Below are positions 47,281-59,779 of a stretch of DNA of 64,000 nt, piece by piece. Position numbers and translations under genes: made by a program. This DNA comes from Serendipita indica DSM 11827. Lineage: Eukaryota > Basidiomycota > Agaricomycetes > Sebacinales > Serendipitaceae. The stretch lies in contig CAJVGD010000010.1 of the NCBI GenBank assembly GCA_910890315.1, forward strand, positions 868,001 through 932,000, given 5' to 3'. The first letter of the stretch is position 1. Every line of letters starts with the position of its first letter. The notes beneath the pieces were generated by a model. It was given only the letters and a program-made list of their open reading frames with translations, searched no databases and was not told where the DNA came from.

Positions 47281-47832
47281 TTATCCTGGTCTTCGGTAAA
47301 CGACGAGGGACGGAGAGATGTGCCCGCCCTTGAGAATTATCGGAGAATAACGCTCGAAAATCTCAGTCTCCTTTGCATTATAAACATACAATAGGCGTAG
47401 CGTTGGAAGGAGTGCCAGAAGCAGCAGCGCCTGTGCAGCGGGAGCTGACTGGCCAGTAGGATGGTCGGCTACAACTGGTGGAAGAAGCAATTTGGCGGCC
47501 TCTACTTGTTCTAAAAGCTCCATACTGCCTTCGCAAACTTGCGGGCTATCCTCTTCATTTGACCAATCCAGGATGATTTGTTTGATCAAAGGACCGAGAG
47601 ACGGGTTCCGTATGACTGATCGAAGCAGTCGATGAAGTAGTCGTGGACTCTCGATAGAGATTTCGCTGTAGAGGTCTGGGCAGACTTCGCTCCATGCGAT
47701 GCGATTAAACCGCTTCGACACCAGCATAACGTTTTCTAGGTCATCTCTATTGAGGATGCCAAATCCACAGATTGCGACAAAAGTTTCGTCTGGCAGGCGA
47801 GAAGTCATTGGGGTCCAAAGTGCGAGAACCAT
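47281..47832 (-). CDS. Short F-box protein
   Basis: The open frame encodes up to 183 residues; the second Met (MTSRLPDETF) is the more likely start because the F-box begins there. The F-box reads RLPDETFVAICGFGILNRDD then LENVMLVSKRFNRIAWSEVC. A downstream helical region (LIKQIILDWSNEEDSPQVCE, ALLLLALLPTLRLLYVYNAK) resembles the start of an LRR-like C-terminus and stops early. The protein is much shorter than typical basidiomycete F-box proteins, so it may be a truncated copy or lack a downstream exon. F-box proteins recruit targets to SCF ubiquitin ligases. Confidence 0.65.
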   Translation of the reverse strand: MVLALWTPMTSRLPDETFVAICGFGILNRDDLENVMLVSKRFNRIAWSEVCPDLYSEISIESPRLLHRLLRSVIRNPSLGPLIKQIILDWSNEEDSPQVCEGSMELLEQVEAAKLLLPPVVADHPTGQSAPAAQALLLLALLPTLRLLYVYNAKETEIFERYSPIILKGGHISPSLVVYRRPG

Positions 47833-49077
47833 ACGCCGCTTTCATGAGTATGGGAGATATATGGTAGGTATTTTCTCTTGCGGCTCGAGTAAGTTCTAAA
47901 AGTTCTCCCTGGTTCCTGAATCTGAGAAACCCGTCCAGCCGGGCGAAGAGCCTTGACGAGAGCACGAAGCAAAGAATTGCGCACTGTAGATCAAAGCAGA
48001 CGATGTCTAGCTTTGGATAACGAGGCTGCGGTACAGCAAGCGCGTGGTTAGTACAAGCGATTAGAAGCCAACACCACCATCATTAAGTTCAGTCAATGAA
48101 GAGAAGCACTCCTAGATGTCTCAAGGAATATTTCTTCTGGAAAGTATGTCAACATTTCAGAGGAAAGATCCCAAGTGGTGAAACCAAGTTGGACCCCGCA
48201 TCGATGTCGATGACCTTTCACTTGTGCATTTGACATATAAGCGAGTCTTTCTCTATATATTTGGTTGTAATACGACGGCATTATGGAGGGTATCAGCGCA
48301 TCAAACTCTCTCCGACGAATATTCTCCAAGGCCTAGTCGTGGGTACCTGAGGTAGTCACGGTCTGGACTGCGTTTGCAGACTACAAAAGTCACTGAGCGG
48401 ACCGACGAGCAACAGTCGACCCTGCACCGAGCGCCAGACATACCCAGTTGAAGGATGGACGCTTTGGAGCAATCCTTTTTGACTCGTGAAACACATCATT
48501 CGACTCTTTCACTCGACTTTCACCACCATTTAGTATTGTTTATGGCCGCCTGCAAACCTTGCGCAGTTCCGAGGCTACAGTTACACCGGCGAAAAAAGCG
48601 TATTTACCTTGTCAAATCTCGGCTACGACATAGGAGACTCGTGATACCTGAACCATTTCTTCCCACAGACGTCCGTTCTCAACTATCGTTTGGTGACATG
48701 CCGGACTGTGACAGCTGCACGCCAAGAGCCGCTCACCCAAGGTGTGGTATCTAAAGTGGGTCTATGCTGGTCTGTGAGAATGCATAGTGTACTCATCCCA
48801 ATTGTGCCAGGCACATGCCGTATACTTGAAAGAAAAGAGCTAGTAACGGAGATTGGCAAACGCCGCTTTGCCGTTCACGTCGGCTCAGGGCGCTCTAATT
48901 CTAGTACTTTGACAGAGATTCATCCCTTGTTTCCATTCACGAGAGGCTGCCGCCGAACCGGTCTAGCGAAGCATTCATCCGACGACATAAAAGGTGAGAT
49001 CCAGACTTGTCTTGGACTTCTTGCGATCCCCCCTCGCACTTACACTCTCTTTTTGCTCTTAATAGTACACACCTATC
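47833..49077. other. Intergenic, no gene recognised
   Basis: Short open frames on both strands (for example 48093-48329 minus and 48690-49133 plus) show no recognisable domain. The right end must contain the promoter of the WSC gene starting at 49078. Confidence 0.4.
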
Positions 49078-51404
49078 ATGGTTCACGCTGCCTTGGCTGC
49101 CCTCATCCCGCTTGCTTACACTACTGCTACTAATGCTCTTCCCGTCGACCCTGTGCGTGACTAGGAATCCGTCGTTCTCCAAGACTGATCGATGATTAGC
49201 CTTTGGCCTCTCGATACGACAACTCTGGACGTGGCCTCGCCCGTCGACAGCGAGGCGGTCCGCGCTGGACCACCTCTGCTAGATGCTACACCGACAGTAT
49301 CAGTGCCCGTACCCTGACCGGTGCCGAGTTTGTCTCCGAATCAATGACCACCGACGCTTGTTTGGACTTCTGCTACTCAAAGGGATACAAGTACGCTGGT
49401 ACCGAATGGAGCAAAGAATGCTGTACGCTTCTTTGCCGTCGCTAAGATTGATATCTGAGCTCCCATAGATTGCGACAGCGACTTCCGCAATGGTGGCTCT
49501 CCCGTTGATGACGGCTGCGATATGGCATGCTCTGGAGCCGCCGACGAAACATGTGGAGGTGGTAATCGCCTCAGCATCTATGAGTACCTCGATGACGTCT
49601 CTCCATCACAACCTAGCAATCCGGGTTGGAGCTCGCAAGGGTGTTACACGGACACGGTTGCTAACCGTGCTCTACCAAACCAGGTTTATGTGGACGGTGG
49701 TATGACTGCCGACAAGTGCACGTCCAAGTGTTTCAGCCTTGGCTATCCTCTCGCAGGCGTTGAGTACGGTCACGAATGCTTCTGCGCAGACTCCATCGGC
49801 TCCTCTGGCGTTCCAGCTGAAAGCGGATGTGATATGCAGTGCACGGGTAACGCCAACGAGATTTGCGGTGGTGGGAACCGCCTGAACGTCTACCAATACA
49901 CCGGCGCATCCGCCCTTCCCTCGGTTGGAGACTGGGTCCTTGACGGTGACACCGGATGCTATACGTACGTGTATAATTCGCGTCATTTTCGTTTCTGACA
50001 AGGTGCAGTGACATTGTCTCAAACCGTGCGCTCGGTCTTCGCGTCTATGTCGACGGCGCAATGACCGTACCCAAATGCACTGAAAAGTGCTTCTCTCTAA
50101 ACTATGGTTATGCTGGATTAGAATTTGCCGACGAGTGCTATTGCTCCCATTCCATTGGCTCGTCTGGCGTTCCGGTTTCGGATGGTTGCACCATGGTGAG
50201 TATCCAGCTCGATTTAAAGGCATTTACTTACATGTATAGTCATGCTCTGGAGACATGTCTACCATCTGTGGGGGTCCCGATAGACTCACGATCTACAAGT
50301 ACCAAGGCACGGACCTGACGCCTGCTCCGATCGTCCTCGAGTCTTACAATGGCTTCGCGAGTCAAGGGTGCTATACTGACTCGGTCCACGCTCGCATCAT
50401 GACTCCAATCTCTGTGGAGGGCTCAATGACCGTGGAAAAGTGCATTGACGCCTGTGCTGCATCTAGTTATACGGTGGCTGGTGTCGAATTCGGTGCCGAA
50501 TGTTACTGTACTGCGACGTTGCCTGCAGAGAGCCTCAAGGCGACAGATAACTGCAACGTGCCCTGTGCCGGGGATCCTGCTCACCTGTGTGGCGGAGCGG
50601 ACCGACTCAACGTATATCAGCATCAAGCCCCAGTCACATCGACCACCTCAACAGTCTCGAATACTGAGACGAGTACATTAACACCCGAAATTCAGACCAG
50701 CGCCTCGACGGACATGAGCGTATCGACTCCTCTCCCAACAGCAACCTCCGTCCCCGAAGAACGTCCCTTGCCGGTCAATCTCGGTTGCTTTGTTTACGGG
50801 TAATTTGCCGTCTGATATCTGAGGCTATTGCTAATATGGAACCGATAGATCACAAAGCTCAGCTGGAAAGTTGGCCTTTAACAACGGCCCCTGGACCTAC
50901 TTGAGGGGTGTGGGTGCAAGTGCGGTTGGGTGTGTATCGTACTGCGGTTCGTTGGGTTTAGATGTGACGTTGGTAGCCAACACGGTAAGTAGTCAGCTAA
51001 TCATTTACCGCTTTACTCACCCGTTATCTTTGCTAGGATTGCGGTACGCCTTCTCTTCTCGGGAAAGAGTAGTATTCATGGCTTTACAGTATGCATCTCA
51101 TCTTCTCGTCTCGGTGACCTCAATACTAGTGGAGGGGGCTGTGATTTCGTGCGTCCTCTTCATCACTCTATTTCTGGTCTCTTATTGGGGTGTAGTCATG
51201 CACTGCCGCTGGCGAGGAATCCTTGATGTGTGGAAATGGAGATGGAATGGCGGTAAGATATGCATCACCGTTATGTGCCGGCACCGCTAATTGGTAAACG
51301 CTTTACAGTATTCGGTGTATCAACCCACTACCAGCAATGGAGCCTCCACGACAGTGATCTCGACAAGCGACATCATTCCGATGCCTAGTCCTACGACGAT
51401 CTGA
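49078..51404 (+). CDS. Secreted protein with five WSC domains
   Basis: The start at 49078 encodes a signal peptide (MVHAALAALIPLAYTTATNA) followed by a small intron and a chain of WSC modules. Four are canonical: RCYTDSISARTLTG, GCYTDTVANRALPNQVYVDG, DIVSNRALGLRVYVDGAMTV and GCYTDSVHARIMTPISVEGS, each with the YAG-E----EC-C and CGG-NRL--Y signatures. A Ser/Thr-rich linker leads to a fifth, divergent module (NLGCFVYG ... CVSYCGSLGLDVTLVANT). The stop is at 51402-51404 after another Ser/Thr stretch. No catalytic domain or membrane anchor is visible. WSC modules bind glycans, so a wall or extracellular polysaccharide role is inferred. Several small introns fall inside modules. Confidence 0.85.
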
Positions 51405-51899
51405 AGTCTTTTCGATGCGCCATTGCTCGCGGGACGCATATCGCGCAATACGCGCTCTAACATACACCGTCCATCTGTTTATCAGTAGGACTAATCACAC
51501 TCGTTTCTGCGTACTACCCTCTCGCTTCACAAATGCCCGAACTATGCTCAAGATGTCTCAAATACGAGAGGACAAAGTGTATTCAAAGGAGTGGCATCAA
51601 GGACGAGCTGACTCTCGATACTGTGGCAAAAATTCATCTCACTATTAGGATTCGATGGGTTGAGATGGCGCAATCAGCTGTCATGGTACGCATCGAGTTG
51701 TAAGATAAATTCGCTTCCGCTTAATTGGGAAGGAAGACTTGATACTGCAAAGGTCATGATATCAGCGAGAATCCTAGGGATAATGAATGACGTACTGAGT
51801 TACGTGTTGCGTTCAAGTAGTCGGTGAGCCCGACAAACTGTAAGGGATCCGACCCAGTTTGCTAGATTCAAGTTACTGGAAGCTCATATGAATGAAATG
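51405..51899. other. Intergenic, no gene recognised
   Basis: Lies between the WSC gene and its inverted, decayed relative, end to end. No motif is seen. Confidence 0.35.
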
Positions 51900-54470
51900 C
51901 GGTACACTTACAGTGAGACAATGTTGGGAATCGTGTAGGACTGAAGGGTTGAGGCTTGGAGAGCAGACTGAAGGAGAGAGCGTCAAGGGTCATTTTCTCG
52001 AATTATGTGGTCAAGTACCCACAGCAGGTCTAATGTGGGTCTAAGTCAGTGAAATCCTCAATCAAGTCAGGAGACATACCGAATAGGAAAGCAATGCGAA
52101 GCGATTCAAGTTCTGGCAGTAGGCCGTACAAAATGCATATGCGGTTTGATCCCCGGGAATGGTAGTTTGCAAGATATTCTCCCCTGAGCTGTCTGCCGGT
52201 AATGCATTCCTATAGTGCATCAGTCAATACATCTCGAGACCATGAAGGGCAACGTACTCCATGCATCCAAGGGAAGTCCATCCAGCAGGTGACGTGATGG
52301 CTGGAATGTTGCGCGGTGGTACTAACTGCAGGACTGTATACTAACTTGATTGCCAGGAGAAGTCACTTCGCGTGGAAGGACATACAGCAGCGGGATCACC
52401 ACATACTTGACTGGGATCGCCAGTGCATGCCTACTCATGGATCAAACGAATTTTATATAAAGAAAATAGACACATCGTGGTAAACGGTTTCTTAGTGAAC
52501 GGACCAGGAGCCGGGAGAGAAGCGTAGCAATCTGCAACGCAGGTCAAGCAAGGCCTACTTTGCCGACTGGTACTCACAGCAGGTCTAGAGGTTGATTAGA
52601 GAACATACACATATTATGGGAGTGGGAACCGTGGAATGAATGAAGGCAATCGGGCTATAGTCGTGTTGCAGGCACGCCCGCCCACAAATTTCGTGACTGG
52701 AAGGGCCACCAAGCGAAATCATATTCAAATTGGCTATAGCTGGAACCAGGTCGAGATCTCTGTTCACGGATGGTCGGTCCTCGTTGCTCAATTTGGCTGC
52801 ACCAAGTATGAGCATAGGTCAGTACAAGAGGCAGCGAACTTACCGCTGTTGGTCCACCACACCTCTCATCTGGAGCGTCAGAGCATGGCTATATGGCGGA
52901 TCAGAAACGTCTTTTAATCAGCACAGATTGCTCACTGTAGTGCACGTTGTCTCACTAAATGGATCGGGAACGGGAAGAGATGTATAACAATCTAGGGGCA
53001 AGTTACTGTACGCCCTTTCTCGTATCAAGAATTCTTACAGCATGTCTGAATCACGTAAGTAAGATGGATTCAAGATGAAATATTACGTGCCGTCAAGTGA
53101 ATGAACGCAAAGTAGCTATAGTCGTACTGGAAGCAGGCAATTCCGCAAGCCTCATGGGATACGTGGCCGAGAGATTTCATTTCAAAGTGAGTAGCAGCTG
53201 GAGCGAGACTGAGCTCCCTGCGAACTATCAGTTTAGTTACTACAGGTGAGGAAACGCATACGTGGTACAGCCGATGTCGAGCCAGGAACTAGAGGTCGCC
53301 GTTTGCATTGCAGAGGTGGTAGTGCCCGTAGATAATGACAAATTATCTCTGGAAAACGTAGCGGAGGATCCCACTGAGGTCGATGGTTCCATTACTTGCG
53401 TCGAGGTGGAGGAGACTGTGCCTTGATCACGGTAAGCACTGAGCTTTATCATACATCAGTCTCAGTTGAATATCAGGCTCGAAAGCTCACCCTGTTTGAG
53501 CCACCACAGATATGAGCGTAGTCTCCTGCACAGGACATATCACAGTTATCTGTCACCTTGAAGCTCTCTGCGGGTAAGCTTGAGGAGCAATAGCATTCTT
53601 GTCCAAACTCTGCGCCTGCCACTTCATAGCCAGCTGCGACGCAAGCATCAGTACACTTTTCCATAGTCATTAAGCCCTCCAGAGAGATTGGAGTCATGAT
53701 GCGAGCTTGAACTGAGTCAGCGTAGCACCCTTGACTCGCGAAGCCATTGTAAGACTCGAGGACGACTGGAGCAGGTGTAAGGTCCGTGCCTTGGTACTTG
53801 TAGACCGTGAGCCTATCGGAACCCCCACAGACGGTGGACATGTCTCCAGAGCATGACTATACATTGTAAGCAAATGCTTGGAGATCGAGCTAAATACTCA
53901 CCATGGTGCAACCATCCAAACCGGAACGCCAGACGAGCCAATGGAATGGGAGCAATAGCACTCGTCGGCAAACTCTAATCCAGCATAACCACAGTTTAGA
54001 GAGAAGCACTTTTCAATGCATTTCTTTACGGTCATTGCGCCGTCGAGTATACACGATAAGTTAGTGCGCGGTTGAATACAGAGTCGGTGTAGCAGTCGAA
54101 GGTCTGAAGAGTAGATGGCGTCGACGGCGGTGAGGGCGTGCCGATGTTTTGAAAGAGTGAGTGTCGGAGGGAGCCACCACAGGTGTCGAGTGCACTACAA
54201 ACACAAGCCATACTGCAGTCGGTGGGTGACGTTACAGTTGAGGAATCGTAAGAGTTGTCACAGCCTATCATTGGGATCTGAGGTGAACCCTGTTGCCAAC
54301 CGCGAGGAGGTCGAACATACAGCACTCGTTGCTCCACTCTGTAGCAGCATAGATGTATCCCTTTGAGTAGCAGAATCCCTGACACACCTCGTTGGTCATG
54401 GTATCGGCCACGAATACTGCTCCCTTGAGGTTTCGATTGGTAACCGCGTCACTGTAAGATACGTTATTTA
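51900..54470 (-). pseudogene. Decayed, inverted relative of the five-WSC gene
   Basis: The minus strand carries WSC modules closely matching the gene at 49-51.4 kb. The best preserved (53473-53841) contains LESYNGFASQGCYADSVQAR and ECYCSSSLPAESFKVTDNCD, almost parallel to module 4 of the intact gene. A module 3 counterpart (about 53.90-54.07 kb) is near-identical at DNA level, but it has a net 1-nt insertion near 54047 that leads to an early TGA and a 1-nt deletion near 53918 (gtttgg for gtttcgg). A module 1 counterpart lies at 54.36-54.43 kb. Toward 52 kb are further divergent cysteine-containing modules, spaced about 455 bp apart. The frameshifts mark at least the 5' half as non-functional. 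Confidence 0.68.
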
Positions 54471-55139
54471 TATAAAGAAAGGGATCATAGGCGTACGTTA
54501 AGCAGCGGGAAAAGTCCAGTTCGGTCCCCCATCTTGGCGACGGTCGAGGGAACTGGACTTAAAGCAAGTCAAAGTCTAATCTTGATACTATAATGTTACT
54601 GACCAAGTCTAAGGGTAGTGCATAGTCAATGTAAAAGAGCGGAATGAGCTTGGTCCGGGGGGGAAGACGCCCATAGCGGGGCTCTTGAACGACGAAAGGA
54701 GCGTGAGGGGTGATGATGGGATTTGAGGTAGACCACTAGGTTATAATATCCCACTCTGGCGCTTTTAGTCGCTAAATTTATCCTGGAGAGCGTATTGTTT
54801 CGCGGACGGAGCTTGTCATTCAACGGTGCGTGGGTGACCGACGTGGTTCAGTTTGGTAACATCCGATGTCTTTTGTACAAGCTCAGCGTGAGAGAATTAT
54901 TGACTGCGAAGCCGGATCAGTGTTTGCTGGCTGAGATTTCCGAACCAAGCCTGCCGTGCTGGATGAAAGGGTCACTGAAGGTCTAGTGTGGAGGCAATAC
55001 ACAACTGAGAGAAGATAGTAAGAGTCTCCACTCGGGAGTTGATGCGGCCGATGAATCCTTTGCAGGGACCAGTGACTCCTGTCGACAGGTTCATGGGTTT
55101 CCCATGGAACAGTTGGTCAACTACTCGAACGTTTTATTC
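54471..55139. other. Intergenic, no gene recognised
   Basis: Separates the WSC remnants from the first copy of the F-box/BTB duplication. No coding motif is seen. Confidence 0.35.
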
Positions 55140-56309
55140 ACAGTGTGGCATAGAATTCGCGTGGTAATATTGCCATCGCCTTGTCCGGCAAGTTGTCAAT
55201 CACGACGTTAGACGGCGAAGCTGAACGACATTACCAGTGCGGGTAGTAGAACATCAATCTCGTGTGCTGGTAGCGTCCCACTTTATTTCGAGATAGGGAT
55301 TTAGTCGCGTTTGAATAAATGCTCCAAAGGCGGAGAGGTCAAATTCTACCGTCGGGCGTCGCGTAATCTGTTTTATGGCATAGGGTCTTATTCGCACGAG
55401 TTGCAGATCAACCTGGGAGTCTTCTCCATTCGCTCATTCAATTATATTATAGCCGATCAGAGAGGGGTGGTCTGAAAATTGTTGCCAGCCGCCGATCGCG
55501 GTGATTCAGCGAGCTGCCAAGTCACTAACGCCTGAAAGGGGGTTCTGAACCGTATTTCACAGAGACTGCGCTTGGAGTAGATTTTGAATTTGGGTTACCT
55601 CACAGGTGTCAAGATACGTCCAATAAAATGCGTTCATGATCGCTACAGCTCTCTGATGACACTTGACGATCGAGACCATTCCAAAGATGGTATACTGGGC
55701 GCCCTGTGTGCGGCTCAAATTTAGGAACCCGTGCGCTCGAGAAGATTGGAATCTGAGACAGATACAAATAAAATGGATTTCTGGCGGCAGCCACCACAGG
55801 CAGACCGGTTGATCACAAGGCGAGAAAAACGGTATGAATTTCCCTCACTTGGCGAATATTAGGTGGGTCCAAGGCGGGATCAAGTGAGGCGGATGGGCGG
55901 TTATTGAGATGCTGCAAGTTTTTCAGTATAGAATACACCCTAACGTCTGTGATGTGACGAGTAACTTGTTGGAACACATGCAGTGCGCTGTTACTGGGGG
56001 CCCTCACAGAGATGGGCAGTGCGTAGTAGTGAAAATCTGTGCCGTCAGTTAGAGGGTAGGGGTAGGTCATAGAATGTGCAAGGTCGTTTTCGAATGCACG
56101 GACTGTGGTCATGCGGCCGCGTCGGGGTTTGCCCGTTTTCTGAAAGCGGACCTTGGACTCCTCCTGATTTGAACCCCATCCACCCATTGAGCAGCAAACT
56201 CCACTTGAGACAAGAAGACCTGAAGCGAGTGAATTATGCGAGTAGGTCACATCTCCACTGCTCTAGGCACACTTCTCCCCCGAGGGGTCGCTAACGATGT
56301 GCATTGTTC

Positions 56310-57909
56310 AGTGACAGACGCTTTTGCGGAGAGAAAGCAAACTACAAAGGAACTTATACAATCCAACCTTGATTTGCTTGGCTACATTGCCCAGCAATTC
56401 GACGAACGGGCGGATAATGTCCAGCCAGATTTCCAACTCTCAACCGAGATGGACGCGCTTCAGCATAGCTTGACCGAGATAACAAAGGAGTTGCGCAAGT
56501 CCTTGCAGAGTATGCAAGCGGGCTTTCAACGCGTGCTCGCTCCTGTCTGCCGCATCAACTCCCTGCCCGTTGAGCTAATGCAGGACATCCTCTACGACGC
56601 AAACGACGGCGAGTGCAAATACGACACACGCGGCGTAATCACAGTCGGTACGCCCACACGTGCGGTCGAATTCACCCACGTCTCTCGCTGGTGGTGTGGG
56701 ATCGTCTCGGGCATGCCTTCCCTGTGGAAGGATGTTGCCTTCTCACTCACAACAATAAAGGAGTGCAAAGCCAGAGAGATGTGGTCGGTTATTGCTCCAC
56801 GCACCCGACAGAGTCCTGCCACGATCAGGATCCAGCATGCGGATTCTGGTCGGCTCACTCTTGCGGTATGCAGCCTCAAGGACATGGAATCCATCGAGAA
56901 ACTCGCACTGCATGTCGGAGGTTCGTCCCCGTTCATACTTCCTGAAGCGCGAGTATACAAACCTGGCGTGTCGCTGCCGCGTATTAGAATTGTACGCTGG
57001 TTACAGGGTCCCATCATGCCACGTCGACCTCACCACTGCTCTTTATCATTTTGATGGTGTCGAGTCTTAGTGATACGTGGGCTGGGGGACGTGAGGCTAG
57101 GTATCGCGCTCTCCAAGCTAGCCTCGCTCACGGAGATCACTCTGAAGGATCTAGGTGAGGTTCCTCTCATAGATATCATGAGAGAGGTCAAAGTACTTTG
57201 CAATTTGATTTGCGTGAGGATCAACGTCAAGTGGGAGGCGCCGACTCAGTCATTCGAATCTGGCTTGAAGAGGCTTGCGCTCGTAGCCTTGTGGGATTAT
57301 AGCTGGCTCCTCTGCATTACATTCCCCGGACTCGAGATTATCGAGCTCACGCAGACACCGTCTATGACATTCCTTCCTTTTGTCTCAAAACTCCGCAGAC
57401 TCAGGAGTCTCAATTGCGACATCAAGCAAGAGGAGACGGTCCTCGAAATAAACCAGAATTTCCACCAACTAGAGCGTCTAGTCCTTCACGCTGACATTGT
57501 AATGCCCCTCTGCAACCCGGGGGCGTACGGTTTGGCCAAACCCGCGTTTTCAAGTATTTCTACCCTCGAACTGTGGCTCGATAATCTCTCAATCGTTTCG
57601 TTCACTCGACTTATCCGGGGTCGCTGTCTCCCAAGGGGTCACCCATGGTCTCTTCTCCCAAAGGAAACGTCCCAGATCACTACCTTCAGGCTCTACTGGA
57701 AGGACTATCCGGGTAACCAGGTTGAGCAAGTGGTTTGGAGCAGCGAACTCCTTGCTCTCGCTAGACGTGAACAGGACAGAATCGAGGCGTACGATGGGAC
57801 CTATATCCGCCTCAAGCTCGAATGGATGAAGGAGCCGGTCACCGTACCGGACTATACCAATTGGTTGTCCGACATTTATATGTCGACAGCCAAGTTCTAT
57901 AAAGCATAG
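56310..57909 (+). pseudogene. F-box protein, copy 1 (frameshifted)
   Basis: The first part reads like copy 2: VCRINSLPVELMQDILYDAN (F-box), GMPSLWKDVAFSLTTIKECK, HADSGRLTLAVCSLKDMESI. Near 56930 copy 1 is 2 nt shorter than copy 2, so the REYTNLACRCRVLELY segment lies in another frame. Near 57064 a further single base is missing. Coding then resumes in the original frame (VIRGLGDVRLGIALSKLASL) to the end at 57909, which matches copy 2 closely. The two indels sum to three, but the stretch between them contains stops in the available frames. Unless an intron removes it, the product is truncated at 57054. Confidence 0.7.
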
Positions 57910-58139
57910 CGCAATTGAGTCGGGTGGGGGTGTATGTAATACAATCCAGATCTTTTCGAATCTTTATCCACACAAAGAGAGTAAATGGACACTGTTTAGT
58001 TATCTCGCGATTAGAACATGAACTATCTTTCCTGGTTCTCTGGGCTCCCTCAGTCGATTTCTGATGCTCATTCACAGGACTGAGCTGGAAAATGACAAAT
58101 AAATTAGCACAGCGCTACCAGTAAGCGCAATATCACGCT

Positions 58140-58920
58140 ACGGTGTGCTCATTTCTTCCACGGACTCAAGGAGTACACAGTAACTCTCTTCCGGAAAATT
58201 GAGTCGTTCAACAGCATTTACCGTATAGTATCTCTCGCAAGTTAAAACCTTGGATCCGGGAGGGCAATACAACATATTGGAAGCGATGACCTGGAATTTC
58301 TGGGTGGTGAAACGTCGAGGAGCGCCTCGAACCCTCTCTGTGTGATATCAACAATCGCCCATTCATTTATATATGTCTATATTCTGTTAGGTGAGATCCC
58401 TGTGGTAGAAAGATCTCGAACTGACCGCTAGCTCGTATGACCTCTTCGCTTTCGGTACAGGTTCGCTCTACTGAGACTGTAGGCGTACAGCGATCTTCTC
58501 TTCAAGCATCGTCAAGCCAAACTATTGTGCATCCTGCGGTAGGTTTCGGGTAGCGCCGCCTTTTGTCATGTACGATAGTACGACGACGGAATGTGATATC
58601 GGAGCGACATTCTATCCACACATGTGTATCTGTGTAAGCCGGATGGTCAACAGATCCCCTATGTAGCACGAGTCCATCTCCTTCGCGCCGGACCTTGCTT
58701 CCTCGTAGTCACCGAGGAAATATTAGGTGGTAGAGTTGTTCGGATCTGAAAGCAACTTATCCTTGGTTACCAAGAATCTGTGTTGATCAACGATAATCGT
58801 GTATTCGTCGGCAGACATGGGAATCGCAGAGGTCAAAGCAAGAAGTTGGCCAACCTCGACTGGCGGAGGCGTCGCGTAGACAGGAGAAACCAAACGAAGC
58901 GCGCCGCGCTTAGATATCAC
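58140..58920 (-). pseudogene. BTB/POZ protein, copy 1 (nonsense mutation)
   Basis: The N-terminal part reads SADEYTIIVDQHRFLVTKDK, LLSDPN and then meets a TAA at 58723-58725 where copy 2 encodes Tyr in YFATYFLGDFEEAK. Homologous sequence continues past the stop (YFLGDYEEARSGAKE). The 3' exon near 58140-58360 is also recognisable by comparison with copy 2 but has additional frame differences. BTB proteins dimerise and often serve as Cullin-3 adaptors. This copy is very likely non-functional. Confidence 0.65.
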
Positions 58921-58930
58921 ACTACGTACT

Positions 58931-59779
58931 ATTCTTCGGCCAGGTTCTTATCGAGCAGATCCAGTTCGGTCAGAGCCACCGCTGTGGGTTCGCGAGCTTG
59001 TTTCGCTACTGCTTCTGGTTTTTCGAAATCAAGTCATTTTGTATTTGTAGTAATGAATAAGGAGATTTAGGCATTATAGAGCACGCCGAGACTGCGGTCC
59101 CTCCGGATGCATCCAGCAGCGGGCCGAGGTGCGATTCAAGAAGCGCATAGAGATGACTCTTTGACTCAATTGTCTACCTCCAGCTTACCGTTAAGAGAAG
59201 ACATTTTGGAATATCCAATTCTGGGGCAATGCTGAGCCTATCACCGAGTCCGTTTTGAGGCGGTGATATATCAATTTAAACCCTTCTTCAGACACCATGC
59301 GGGTACTCCACCTCGTAGCTCGAGCTCCTTTCTGGTCGGTTTGTGAGCGAAAACCACTTGCATTCGACGTACATACCACTGCGAATATGTAGATCTTCTT
59401 TGTAGGGTGAAGTATCTCTGGACATCCTTCCAGCACGCCATCAGCGTAAAGCCCGGACAGTGGAGACTCGTCGGCGCAAGGAGCTGAAAATGCGGTGTGG
59501 AAAGGAAGCGCTGTAAGAGAACTTTGTGCCCGCTCTCGGAGAGGTCGCAATTTACCCATCCCGATTGCTTGTATTGCTAAAAACAATGTGAAATGAGTGA
59601 CACGTCTGAGAGGTGATGGTATCAGACATACAGGAAGTTTATAGCGCTTTTGCGAAGCAGTCGAACGCGAGCTCCCATTCTGCTCAAGCGCGCCTCTGCG
59701 GCTGGCCCTAGGTCAGCTCATTAATCCAATTCTGGAGATTCCGAATAGTTTGCCAAGTGCACTTATTTCCTTCAGAGCG
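58931..59779. other. Spacer between the two duplication units
   Basis: A minus-strand open frame (59191-59586, 131 residues) has no domain I recognise. It could be an additional exon of a BTB gene or random. Confidence 0.35.

Larger units (their letters stand above)
55140..58930. repeat. Direct duplication, copy 1 (F-box plus BTB unit)
   Basis: It corresponds to copy 2 at about 59.78-63.53 kb with an offset of 4.64-4.72 kb. Non-coding landmarks match as well: tattgccatcgcctt at about 55168 and 59807, acattaccagtgc/tattaccagtgc, atgctccaaaggcggagag, and the long segment around both F-box genes. Each unit holds an F-box gene on the plus strand and a BTB gene on the minus strand, convergent. 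Confidence 0.75.

Noticed and set aside
48690-49133. Plus-strand open frame upstream of the WSC gene
   Set aside because: No motif and it overlaps the signal peptide exon of the WSC gene in another frame.
56930-57070. An intron in F-box copy 1 that would rescue the frame
   Set aside because: No convincing donor and acceptor pair brackets the out-of-frame stretch, and copy 2 encodes the same stretch as exon, so indels are the simpler explanation.
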